Positions 17,636 through 24,819 of a stretch of DNA of 64,000 nucleotides are shown one piece after another. The notes beneath the pieces are model-generated. The model was not told the origin of the DNA, made no database searches, and saw nothing but the letters and a program-made list of their open reading frames with translations. Location of the stretch: the NCBI GenBank assembly GCA_040081265.1, contig JBEBGV010000014.1, positions 1 through 64,000 on the forward strand, in the 5' to 3' direction. The first letter of the stretch is position 1. Each line of letters opens with the position of its first letter. Source of the DNA: JBEBGV01 sp040081265. Its GTDB lineage: Bacteria; Acidobacteriota; Vicinamibacteria; Vicinamibacterales; UBA2999. Both the position numbers and the translations under genes were made by a program.

Positions 17636-18639
17636 GGGCCGACGTCAACATCCTCGGGTCGCGGGGCTCGGTCGTGGGACAGATCGTCGCCTCGGCTCAG
17701 ATGGCGTGCCTGCTCGAGGCGGCCGCGCCCAAGCCAGGCAACGTCTCCCCCGGACGTCCCTTTCGTGACGTGACCTATGAGGACTTCGTTGCCAGCGCAG
17801 TGGCTATCGGAGAGCCATTCCGCCTCGCCGCCGAGCGTCCGCTTGGAGAGACCATCAGGGCCGCCATCGATGCCACGCGACAGTGGACACCGGTCAACAC
17901 GAATCTCGGCATCGTCCTGCTGCTCGCCCCCCTGGTAAAGGCTGCGTGCCTGCCTGCGGTCGCTCGTGAAGGCGTTGCGGCACTGCGTTCCGCCGTCACG
18001 GACGTACTTGCCTCGACGAGCGTGCGCGACGCCCGCGACGTGTACGCCGCAATCCGCGCGGCACGCCCGGGCGGGCTCGGAACCGTTCCGACGGAGGACG
18101 TGCAGAACGAACCAACCCTCGACCTTCAGTCGGTCATGCGGCTGGCTGCGCATCGGGATACGATCGCTCGAGAGTACGTCACGTCGTTCGACCTCACCTT
18201 TTCGGTCGGCGCACCCACGGTCGCACGGGCGGTCAAGGCAGGCCTGGACTGGAACGACGTCGTCGTCGAAACGTTTCTCCACCTGATGGCGACAACACCC
18301 GACACCCATATCGCCAGGCGCGCCGGCGAAGACGCCGCGGCCGGAGTCAGTCGCACGGCGCGCATGGTGCTCGATACCGGCGGGGTTCGCACCGAGGCAG
18401 GCCGGCACGCGCTTGACGCGCTCGACCAGGCCCTTCGAGATCCGTTGAACACGCTGAATCCTGGCACCACCGCCGACCTCACCGCAGCGGCCATCTTCGT
18501 CGCACTGCTCGGTGGCACGGCTGTACATAGGGCGGGCCCAACTATCGTGCGCAGGGCGTGTCCAACCATCGTACGTAGGGCGTGTCCAACCATCGTACGT
18601 AGGGCGGGTCCAACGGACCCGCCGGATGAACACGCATGA
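17632..18639 (+). CDS. CitG-like triphosphoribosyl-dephospho-CoA synthase homologue (C1 cluster)
   Basis: The 335-residue protein is helical and carries the CitG/MdcB-like segment EAAAPKPGNVSPGRPF near residues 30-45, as well as TPVNTNLGIVLLLAPL and PGGLG. CitG proteins join dephospho-CoA and ATP, but members in H4MPT clusters are believed to act in cofactor synthesis; the reaction here is not established. The last roughly 40 residues (from TAVHRAGPTIV onward) are encoded by a tandem array of half-repeats and are unlike any family tail. The start overlaps the preceding ATP-grasp gene by four bases. Confidence 0.82.
   Translation: MRADVNILGSRGSVVGQIVASAQMACLLEAAAPKPGNVSPGRPFRDVTYEDFVASAVAIGEPFRLAAERPLGETIRAAIDATRQWTPVNTNLGIVLLLAPLVKAACLPAVAREGVAALRSAVTDVLASTSVRDARDVYAAIRAARPGGLGTVPTEDVQNEPTLDLQSVMRLAAHRDTIAREYVTSFDLTFSVGAPTVARAVKAGLDWNDVVVETFLHLMATTPDTHIARRAGEDAAAGVSRTARMVLDTGGVRTEAGRHALDALDQALRDPLNTLNPGTTADLTAAAIFVALLGGTAVHRAGPTIVRRACPTIVRRACPTIVRRAGPTDPPDEHA
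18523..18623 (+). repeat. 24-bp tandem array of partial GTAG elements ending in a full hairpin
   Basis: Units start at 18523, 18547 and 18571 with a 24-base period (consensus GTACGTAGGGCGTGTCCAAC plus CATC). They are followed at 18595-18623 by a complete GTACGTAGGGCGGGTCC hairpin. The array is in frame in the 3' end of the CitG-like gene, encoding an eight-residue repeat of VRRACPTI type. Confidence 0.92.
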
Positions 18640-19139
18640 ACGATCCCGGCGAGTATCGCGTTTCGGTCGCGAAGGACTATCTCGTCTTCGCCTCCGCACA
18701 CTTCATCACCTTCGCCGGCCACCGCTGCGAAGGGCTGCATGGCCACAACTACCGGGCCAAGGTCACCGTCGAGGGCGCACTCCGGCAGGACACGTGGTTC
18801 GTCTTCGATTTCGTCGAATTGAAACGCATCATGCGCGGACTCTGTGATGAGATCGATCACCTGGTCCTGCTTCCGACCCAGAGTGAACGGATCAAGGTCA
18901 TTGAAGAGGGCGACGTCGTTCGCGTCGCTGTTGACGGTGCGCAGAAGTACGTCTTCCCGCGAGCCGAGTGCGCGCTCCTGCCGATTCCGAACACTACCGT
19001 TGAAATGCTGGCCAAGATGCTCGCCGATCGCCTGCACGCGGCTCTCCTCGCACAGGGAGCCACGGGCCTGACGGCGCTCGAGATGGAAGTGGAGGAGAAC
19101 TTCGGGCAGACGGCTACCTACCGCGTGAGGATTTCGTGA
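18636..19139 (+). CDS. 6-pyruvoyl-tetrahydropterin synthase/QueD-like protein
   Basis: The 167-residue protein has the zinc-binding SAHF and LHGHNY motifs, with Cys at the catalytic position in CEGLHGHNY. A DEIDHLVLLP segment carries the Asp-His pair and a C-terminal EENFGQTATY carries the substrate-binding Glu. PTPS-fold enzymes act on dihydroneopterin triphosphate. In this island it may make the 6-substituted pterin for H4MPT, replacing archaeal enzymes; that is inference. It overlaps the CitG-like gene by four bases and the inverted hisA-like gene at the 3' end by 22 bases. Confidence 0.87.
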   Translation: MNDPGEYRVSVAKDYLVFASAHFITFAGHRCEGLHGHNYRAKVTVEGALRQDTWFVFDFVELKRIMRGLCDEIDHLVLLPTQSERIKVIEEGDVVRVAVDGAQKYVFPRAECALLPIPNTTVEMLAKMLADRLHAALLAQGATGLTALEMEVEENFGQTATYRVRIS

Positions 19140-19861
19140 ACCTCGTCGGGTCGCAGCCGTCCTTCACACAGTGCCGTCGCCAGAAGGACGCCGGTGACTC
19201 CGACTCCGCGAAGGTCCTCGACGTCGGCACGCGACCTGATGCCCCCGCCGGCGTAGACATCTGCGTCAGGTACGGCGTTCCTCACAGCTACGATGTCAAT
19301 GAGGCCGGGCCCCTCGCCGCGCCCTACGCGGCCGAGCTCCAGCACAATCAGCGTTCGAACGCCTGCTTGCCACGCTCTCAGGGCCAGCTGCTCGATGGAT
19401 TGACCGGCCATCGGCGAGCCGGGTGGGCAGACAAGCCTGCCATCCCGCAAGTCAATACTGAGAACCATCGAATCCGCACGCAGCGTTCGGCACATCTCAT
19501 CGAGCGCCGAGTAGTCCGGCAACGTCTCGAGACCGATAATCACTCGGCTCGCCCCGGCATCGAGCACGGACTGGGCGGCATCTGCCGACCCGACTCCAGC
19601 GTCCACCCACAGGCGGCGGCACTCGTCGGAGAGCCTCGTCAGAGTCGATCGGTTGGCTGGCTCACCCGAGATTGCGTCGAGATCAGCCACGTAGATGTCG
19701 TCGAGGCCGCACACGTCGCGATAGAAGCGCGCAAGCGAGACAGCGTCCCCTCCAACGTGTGCGCCTCCCGCCCGCTCGACGGGCTGATACTCACGCCGAA
19801 CCCCACCACGGGCGTGTACCGCACGGCCTCCAGCCAAATCGATCACGCCAACTACGCGCAC
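19118..19861 (-). CDS. HisA/HisF-like TIM-barrel protein of the C1 cluster
   Basis: The 247-residue protein is a HisA-type (beta/alpha)8 barrel, with VIDLAGGRAVHA at the first strand, DIYVADLDAISG, and C-terminal VYAGGGIRSRADVEDL with phosphate-binding glycines. It is not expected to serve histidine synthesis here because it lies inside the H4MPT cluster, where HisA-like proteins of unknown role are found. The GTG at 19861 is chosen; the longer open frame is antisense to mfnF. It runs against the operon direction, converging on the PTPS-like gene and starting only 11 bases from mfnF. Confidence 0.82.
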   Translation of the reverse strand: MRVVGVIDLAGGRAVHARGGVRREYQPVERAGGAHVGGDAVSLARFYRDVCGLDDIYVADLDAISGEPANRSTLTRLSDECRRLWVDAGVGSADAAQSVLDAGASRVIIGLETLPDYSALDEMCRTLRADSMVLSIDLRDGRLVCPPGSPMAGQSIEQLALRAWQAGVRTLIVLELGRVGRGEGPGLIDIVAVRNAVPDADVYAGGGIRSRADVEDLRGVGVTGVLLATALCEGRLRPDEVHEILTR

Positions 19862-19872
19862 GAGAGCCTCGC

Positions 19873-20904
19873 GTGGAAGTAGTCGGCTGGGACATCGGGG
19901 GTGTGAACACGAAGGTCGCGCTGGTCCGCGACGGACGCGTCCTCGCCGCGCACAGCCGCCCCTTTGAGCTTCAGCGCGCTCCCCATGAATTGCCACGGCT
20001 CCTGACGTCGCTGGCCACCAACATCGCCGCATCGTCGCACGCGCCGCATGCAGTGACCATGACCGCTGAACTCTCGCAGATGTTCACGAGCAAGCGAGAG
20101 GGTGTGGCGTTCGTGGTTGACGCGGTGTCCAGCGCGTTCCCGAACGCGGTCACCTGGATCTACGCGGTTGACGGGGACTTTCATACACCGGTCGAGGCGA
20201 AGTTACGGCCGCTGCGCGTGGCAGCCGCCAACTGGTCGGCGACCGCCGAAGCTGTGGCCAACCTGATACCGAACGCGATCCTGATAGACACGGGGACGAC
20301 CACCACAGACATTATCCCGCTGTCATGCGGCCGGCCCGTGCCGTCTGGGCGGACAGATCCGGAGCGTCTGGCCAGCGGCGAACTCGTCTACACAGGTGCC
20401 GTACGCACGCCGGTCGAAGCCATCGTCGCAGCGGTGCCACTTGCAGGTGGAATGGCGGGCGTCTCGGCCGAAGGCTTTGCGCTGGCCGCAGACGTGCACC
20501 TGTGGCGCGGATCAATCCAGCCTGACGACTACTCAGTTGCGCCACCCGACGGTCGGCCGGCGACGCGGGAGTCAGCCGGACTCAGACTGGCTCGTGTGGT
20601 CTGTGCCGATCGCGAAATGCTGGACGATGGGGCGATTACGGCGATCGCAGACGCGGTTGCGGATGCCCAGATTGACCAGATCGCACGGGCGCTCGGTCGC
20701 GTGCGGCTGCGCCACCCTCACCTCGATACCGCCGTCGTGGCCGGGACCGGCGAGTTCCTCGCCGCCGCGGCGGCCAGAGCCGCTGGCCTCACGGTGCTTT
20801 CCCTCTCCACCACCTTCGGCCCCGAAGCAGCCCGCAGCGCTCCGGCAGCGTCGGTGGCATTCCTCCTCGAGAAGCGTCTGTGCACGCCGCCTGTATCGGC
20901 ATGA
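19873..20904 (+). CDS. mfnF: MfnF-like H4MPT-linked C1 pathway protein (hydantoinase/oxoprolinase-like)
   Basis: The 343-residue protein has the ASKHA fold seen in TIGR03123 proteins, with GWDIGGVNTKVALV at the N-terminus and ILIDTGTTTTDIIPL as the second phosphate loop. Archaeal MfnF condenses the aminomethylfuran unit with the tyramine-glutamate moiety of methanofuran. The bacterial homologues act in methylofuran synthesis. The GTG at 19873 begins directly before the VVGWDIGG strand, and no closer start fits. The gene is followed by mfnE with an ATGA overlap. Confidence 0.9.
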   Translation: MEVVGWDIGGVNTKVALVRDGRVLAAHSRPFELQRAPHELPRLLTSLATNIAASSHAPHAVTMTAELSQMFTSKREGVAFVVDAVSSAFPNAVTWIYAVDGDFHTPVEAKLRPLRVAAANWSATAEAVANLIPNAILIDTGTTTTDIIPLSCGRPVPSGRTDPERLASGELVYTGAVRTPVEAIVAAVPLAGGMAGVSAEGFALAADVHLWRGSIQPDDYSVAPPDGRPATRESAGLRLARVVCADREMLDDGAITAIADAVADAQIDQIARALGRVRLRHPHLDTAVVAGTGEFLAAAAARAAGLTVLSLSTTFGPEAARSAPAASVAFLLEKRLCTPPVSA

Positions 20905-21470
20905 CGCCCTCTGCAGACGATTTCCTGATCATCAAGATCGGCGGGGCACTCCTTGCCAGCCCGGACCTGCTCGCTGAGACGCTGTCGGCCATCGACAACG
21001 TCGCACGTCGGCGTCGGGTAGTAGTCATTCCTGGAGGAGGACCGTTCGCGGATGCCGTGCGCGCGATCGATCAGACCATCGGATTGAGCGACGACAGTGC
21101 TCACTGGATGGCCATCCTCGGCATGGACCAGTACGCCTTCCTCCTCGCCGAACGTCTGGCTGAAGGCATCGTCGTTCACACGCGCGAGGACATTGCGGCG
21201 GCACTGAGCGCGTCACTCGTTCCCGTCCTCGCTCCGTCTCGCTGGCTGCGCGCGGAGGACCCGCTGCCGCACTCGTGGGCGGTGACGAGCGACAGCATCG
21301 CTGCGTGGTTCGCGGGCGAGCTCGGTGCCGCCCATCTGCTGCTCATCAAGCATCCGAACGCAGAGGGCCCGCTGGTCGACGCGTACTTCACGCGGGCGCT
21401 GCCGCCGGACGTGCAGTTGAGCACGGTTGCGGCTGGCTTGCCGCTGCACAGCGCGCTCGAAGCATGCTGA
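20901..21470 (+). CDS. mfnE: Amino-acid-kinase-family MfnE-like kinase
   Basis: The 189-residue protein is a compact amino acid kinase with the N-terminal IIKIGGALL and a VVVIPGGGPFADAVR phosphate loop, then WAVTSDSIAAWFAGELGA and LLIKHPN. MfnE phosphorylates aminomethylfuran phosphate to give the diphosphate used by MfnF. The position right after mfnF supports this. The last 83 bases overlap the 3' end of the inverted mfnB gene. Confidence 0.88.
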   Translation: MTPSADDFLIIKIGGALLASPDLLAETLSAIDNVARRRRVVVIPGGGPFADAVRAIDQTIGLSDDSAHWMAILGMDQYAFLLAERLAEGIVVHTREDIAAALSASLVPVLAPSRWLRAEDPLPHSWAVTSDSIAAWFAGELGAAHLLLIKHPNAEGPLVDAYFTRALPPDVQLSTVAAGLPLHSALEAC

Positions 21471-22140
21471 CCTTCGCTTCCGACACGGCGCTCGATCGAC
21501 CCGCTTCACACGCGGCCCCCCGCACGCCGACGATATCCACGCCGAGCGAGGCCACCCACACGAAGTCATCGGCTTCAAGTCGGCCGGCGGCAGCGACCAG
21601 CAGGCCGGCATCGTGGGCGCGCTCGACCCAGGGCTTCAACTGGTCTGTCGCCATGAGTGCGCGGAGGCCAGGCCCGCCCTTGTCTGCGGTGTCGATGAGC
21701 ACGCCAGCCACTCCGGCGCGCATCGCCACGGTCAGCACGACATCGGACACCGGCGCGTTCAGCCCATCAGCATCGGCATACGCAACGGCGATCACGCCGG
21801 CTTTCGACCCTTCGCCGCGCACCCCACGGACCGCCTCTCGTAGAGCCGACTCTATTGCTGATTCGCTCTGCATCCCGGCGAACCCGAGCTTGACCAGACC
21901 CGCGCCTGCAGAAGCAAAGCGTGCCGCGCCGGCTGCGACGTCTGGCTCGAGCGGTGCGTCACCAAGTGCGGCGGTCAGCGGAGCCCGTCCTCTGCACGCA
22001 TCCGAGATGCGAATCAGCATCTCAGCCGTCACCGGGCCGAGCGGCCCGCGCTGCGGGTCCTTGGCATCGATGATGTCGGCCCCGCCCTCGATGGCGGCAA
22101 GCGCCTCGACGGGATTCGACACGCTCACGAGCAAACGCAC
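21388..22140 (-). CDS. mfnB: (5-formylfuran-3-yl)methyl phosphate synthase MfnB
   Basis: The 250-residue protein is DUF556/MfnB. It starts MRLLVSVSNPVEALAAIEGG and has the family segments DIIDAKDPQRGPLGP and AVAYADADGL. MfnB forms the furan ring of methanofuran from two triose phosphates. The last roughly 20 residues, rich in Ala and Pro, run antisense over mfnE and are probably non-conserved. It is inverted relative to its neighbours and its ATG is 27 bases from the SDR start codon. Confidence 0.92.
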   Translation of the reverse strand: MRLLVSVSNPVEALAAIEGGADIIDAKDPQRGPLGPVTAEMLIRISDACRGRAPLTAALGDAPLEPDVAAGAARFASAGAGLVKLGFAGMQSESAIESALREAVRGVRGEGSKAGVIAVAYADADGLNAPVSDVVLTVAMRAGVAGVLIDTADKGGPGLRALMATDQLKPWVERAHDAGLLVAAAGRLEADDFVWVASLGVDIVGVRGAACEAGRSSAVSEAKVSMLRARCAAASQPQPCSTARPAAAPA

Positions 22141-22167
22141 GGCGTTACTCTATATCTCCATCACCCC

Positions 22168-22929
22168 ATGGCCAACGAACTAAGCGGGCGAACCGTCCTC
22201 GTCACGGGCGCGTCGAGCGGCATCGGCCGGGCAATCGCGCTCGCGTCAGCGCGCGCCGGCGCCGACGTGGCCCTGACCTTTCACACCAACGAGGCTGGTG
22301 CGAGAGCCGCCGAACGGGAGATCAAGGCGCTTGGGCAACGCGCGGTCGTGCTGGCCATGGACGTCACCGACCCCGCGAGCGTGCACGACGCCGCCCTTGG
22401 TGCGAGCAAGTGGCTCGGCCGCATCGATGCCTGGATCAACAACGCGGGCGCCGACATCCTGACCGGCGCAGCTGTTGAGATGTCGACGCTCGACAAGCTG
22501 GACCTCCTCCTGCGGGTCGACCTGCGCGGGACCATGGTCGCCTCATGGGAGGCAATGAACCTCCTCAGCGTTCAGCCCGACGGCGGCGTCGTCATCAACA
22601 TGAGCTGGGACCATGTGGTCAGCGGCATGCCCGGCCTCAATCCGCAGATGTTCGCGGCTGTGAAAGGCGGCGTCATGGCGTTCAGCAAGTCGCTGGCTCG
22701 ATCGGCGGCGCCGAAGGTTCGCGTCAACGTCCTCGCCCCAGGCTGGATTCAAACCGCTTTCGGCGACAACCTCGAGTCCGCCGCACATCAGTCTGTTGCT
22801 GACACCATCCCGCTTGGACGATGGGGCACGCCGGACGATGTCGCGGGGGCGGCCGTGTACCTGGCGTCAAAGAGTGCGAGCTACCTCACGGGCCAGACAG
22901 TCTTCATCGGCGGTGGTTCGGTAATGTGA
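22168..22929 (+). CDS. Short-chain dehydrogenase resembling pteridine reductase
   Basis: The 253-residue SDR has the NADPH-binding TGASSGIGR (13-21) and NNAGADI (91-97) motifs. At the active site the order is Asp148 in NMSWDHV, then MFAAVKGG with Phe162 and Lys166. The usual Tyr is therefore Phe. Use of Asp rather than Ser recalls PTR1/FolM pteridine reductases. Its position among pterin genes suggests it may reduce dihydromethanopterin, a step done in Methylorubrum by DmrA, though the Tyr loss is unusual. It is followed by a REP-like cluster. Confidence 0.87.
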   Translation: MANELSGRTVLVTGASSGIGRAIALASARAGADVALTFHTNEAGARAAEREIKALGQRAVVLAMDVTDPASVHDAALGASKWLGRIDAWINNAGADILTGAAVEMSTLDKLDLLLRVDLRGTMVASWEAMNLLSVQPDGGVVINMSWDHVVSGMPGLNPQMFAAVKGGVMAFSKSLARSAAPKVRVNVLAPGWIQTAFGDNLESAAHQSVADTIPLGRWGTPDDVAGAAVYLASKSASYLTGQTVFIGGGSVM

Positions 22930-22931
22930 TC

Positions 22932-23046
22932 GCCGGGTCCTGGCGGACCCGGCCTACGTACGCCGGTATGTGTAGGGCGGGTCCGCCCAGCCTCCGCAAG
23001 GCTTCGGCGGGCCGCCGTAGCTTCAGCGAAGGCGGCAGGACCCGCC
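22932..23046. repeat. Pair of divergently oriented GTAG-hairpin elements, one a long composite
   Basis: The first element (22932-22961) is GCCGGGTCC, TGGC, GGACCCGGC, CTACGTAC on the minus strand. The second (22972-23046) starts GTAGGGCGGGTCC and ends GGACCCGCC but holds about 50 internal bases. Those include the module GCCGTAGCTTCAGCGAAGG, also present in the copies at 33185 and 45362. The 5' GTAG ends face each other. Confidence 0.85.
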
Positions 23047-23059
23047 GTGAGGAGCACTC

Positions 23060-23425
23060 ATGACAGACAAAGAACCCACACTCGACACCGCGCAGGTCAC
23101 GGAGCGCCTCGCCACACTTCCCGGCTGGTATCTCGAGGACGGATGGCTTCGGCGCATCTACAAGACCGACGGGTGGCCAACGACGCTGATGCTGGTGAAC
23201 GCAATCGGATACCTCGCCGAGGCGGCGTATCACCATCCCGACCTGAACGTGACGTGGGCCCGCGTCACGGTGAAGCTGATGACGCACAGCGCCGGTGGAC
23301 TGACCGACAAGGATTTCCTGCTGGCGCGGCGCATCGAAGACACGGTGCTCTGGCGCCCGACTGCGGACAGCGCGCTCGGCACGGGTACGCCGAACAAGTT
23401 CGTGCGCAGCGGCGACCCGCGCTGA
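23060..23425 (+). CDS. Pterin-4a-carbinolamine dehydratase-like protein
   Basis: The 121-residue protein has the PCD fold with the signature AAYHHPDLNVTW, whose HHPD His residues and Asp form the pterin dehydratase site. A GAGGAG lies six bases before the ATG. In H4MPT organisms PCD homologues occur with the cofactor genes, where they may handle a pterin intermediate; that role is inference. Its stop overlaps the next start as TGATG. Confidence 0.9.
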   Translation: MTDKEPTLDTAQVTERLATLPGWYLEDGWLRRIYKTDGWPTTLMLVNAIGYLAEAAYHHPDLNVTWARVTVKLMTHSAGGLTDKDFLLARRIEDTVLWRPTADSALGTGTPNKFVRSGDPR

Positions 23426-24819
23426 TGCGTGACGAGGGGACGGTGTTGTTCGTGACCGGCCGTCTGGCCGAACCGTCGCTCCGGCGCGTACTCGAGCAGT
23501 CTGCTCCGCCGTTCCCGTGGGACGTCGCCGTCATGAAGATCACGGTGGCGGCGCTCATGACGACCGACTGGATTGGTCGCTTCCTCACTGTGCCTGACGG
23601 AACGTCACGTGTGCTGATTCCGGGACTGTGCGAGGGCGACACCGCCCCACTCGCCGCCCGACTCGGCGTGCCTGTGGACAAGGGGCCCGAGGATCTTCGT
23701 GAACTGCCGTCCTCGTGGGGACGCTCCCGACTCGCGCCATATGGTGCGACCGATGTGGAGATCCTCGCCGAGATCAACAACGCTCCCCGCCTCACGCCCG
23801 ACGCCGTTCTGGAACTGGCGCACTACTACCGGGAGTCTGGCGCCGACATCATCGACATTGGTTGCACACCGGGTGTCCCGTTTCCTGGCCTCGCCGCGCT
23901 CGTGACTCGCCTCGGCGCTGCCGGCCACAGAGTCAGCATTGACTCGTTCGACCCGGCCGAGATTCGAACCGCCGTGCGCGCCGGCGCCGAACTGGTGCTC
24001 AGCGTCCACGGATCGAACATCGAGGTCGTCAGCCACCTCGCCGGCACGGGGGCCCGCGTCGTGGCGATCCCCGATCCAGGAGAGCCGCTGGACACCGTCG
24101 AGCCCACGCTGGCTGCTCTCGAGCGCAGCACAGTTCCCTATCTGATTGATCCGATTCTCGAGCCCATCGGGCATGGGTTCACCGCATCGATCGAACGATT
24201 TGCCGAGGCACGACGCCGGTATCCCGACACAGAGATGCTGATGGGCGTCGGCAACCTGACCGAACTGACCTCGGCAGACTCTACCGGCATTAACGCCGTG
24301 CTGATGGCCATCTGTCAGGAGCTCGGCATCCGCACTGTGCTGACAACAGAGGTTGCGCCGTGGACGCGGGGCGCGGTGCGCGAACTCGACATCGCACGAC
24401 GCCTGATGCACTACGCCGTCACCGAACGCACCATCCCCAAGGGCGTTGACGACCGCCTGCTCACGACCAAGGATGCGTCTCCGCTCTCGTTTCCAGAGGA
24501 TGAGCTGCGCGCCTTGCAGGCGACGATCACCGACCCGAACTTCAGGGTGTTCGCCGACACCGACGGCATCACGGTTCTCAACAACCAGCACTTCATCCGC
24601 AGCCGCTCTCTGCAGGACATCTTCGACCAGCTTGGCGTCAGCGATCCGTCGCACGCCTTCTACCTTGGCGCCGAACTGGCCAGAGCACAGCTTGCGATGC
24701 AGCTAGGCAAGACCTATCGGCAGGACGGCCAGCTTTCATGGGGCTATCTCACACCACCCGACGAACCGCGTCGACGCGTGAGGCTCACCCAACGGTCAGG
24801 GGGCCACGACCCTGAGTGA
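23425..24819 (+). CDS. Dihydropteroate synthase-like protein of H4MPT cluster
   Basis: This 464-residue protein has an N-terminal domain (about 1-140), a DHPS-like TIM barrel (YYRESGADIIDIGC near residues 133-146, VSIDSFDPAEIRTAV) and a C-terminal domain typical of TIGR00284-type proteins. DHPS-like enzymes join pterin diphosphate with an aminobenzoate. In this pathway the acceptor would be the product of MptG. Substrate specificity is inferred from position and family. Confidence 0.87.
   Translation: MRDEGTVLFVTGRLAEPSLRRVLEQSAPPFPWDVAVMKITVAALMTTDWIGRFLTVPDGTSRVLIPGLCEGDTAPLAARLGVPVDKGPEDLRELPSSWGRSRLAPYGATDVEILAEINNAPRLTPDAVLELAHYYRESGADIIDIGCTPGVPFPGLAALVTRLGAAGHRVSIDSFDPAEIRTAVRAGAELVLSVHGSNIEVVSHLAGTGARVVAIPDPGEPLDTVEPTLAALERSTVPYLIDPILEPIGHGFTASIERFAEARRRYPDTEMLMGVGNLTELTSADSTGINAVLMAICQELGIRTVLTTEVAPWTRGAVRELDIARRLMHYAVTERTIPKGVDDRLLTTKDASPLSFPEDELRALQATITDPNFRVFADTDGITVLNNQHFIRSRSLQDIFDQLGVSDPSHAFYLGAELARAQLAMQLGKTYRQDGQLSWGYLTPPDEPRRRVRLTQRSGGHDPE

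Noticed and set aside
18523..18623. CRISPR-like tandem repeat
   Set aside because: Units are contiguous with no spacers, belong to the REP-like family and are translated in frame; no cas gene is near.
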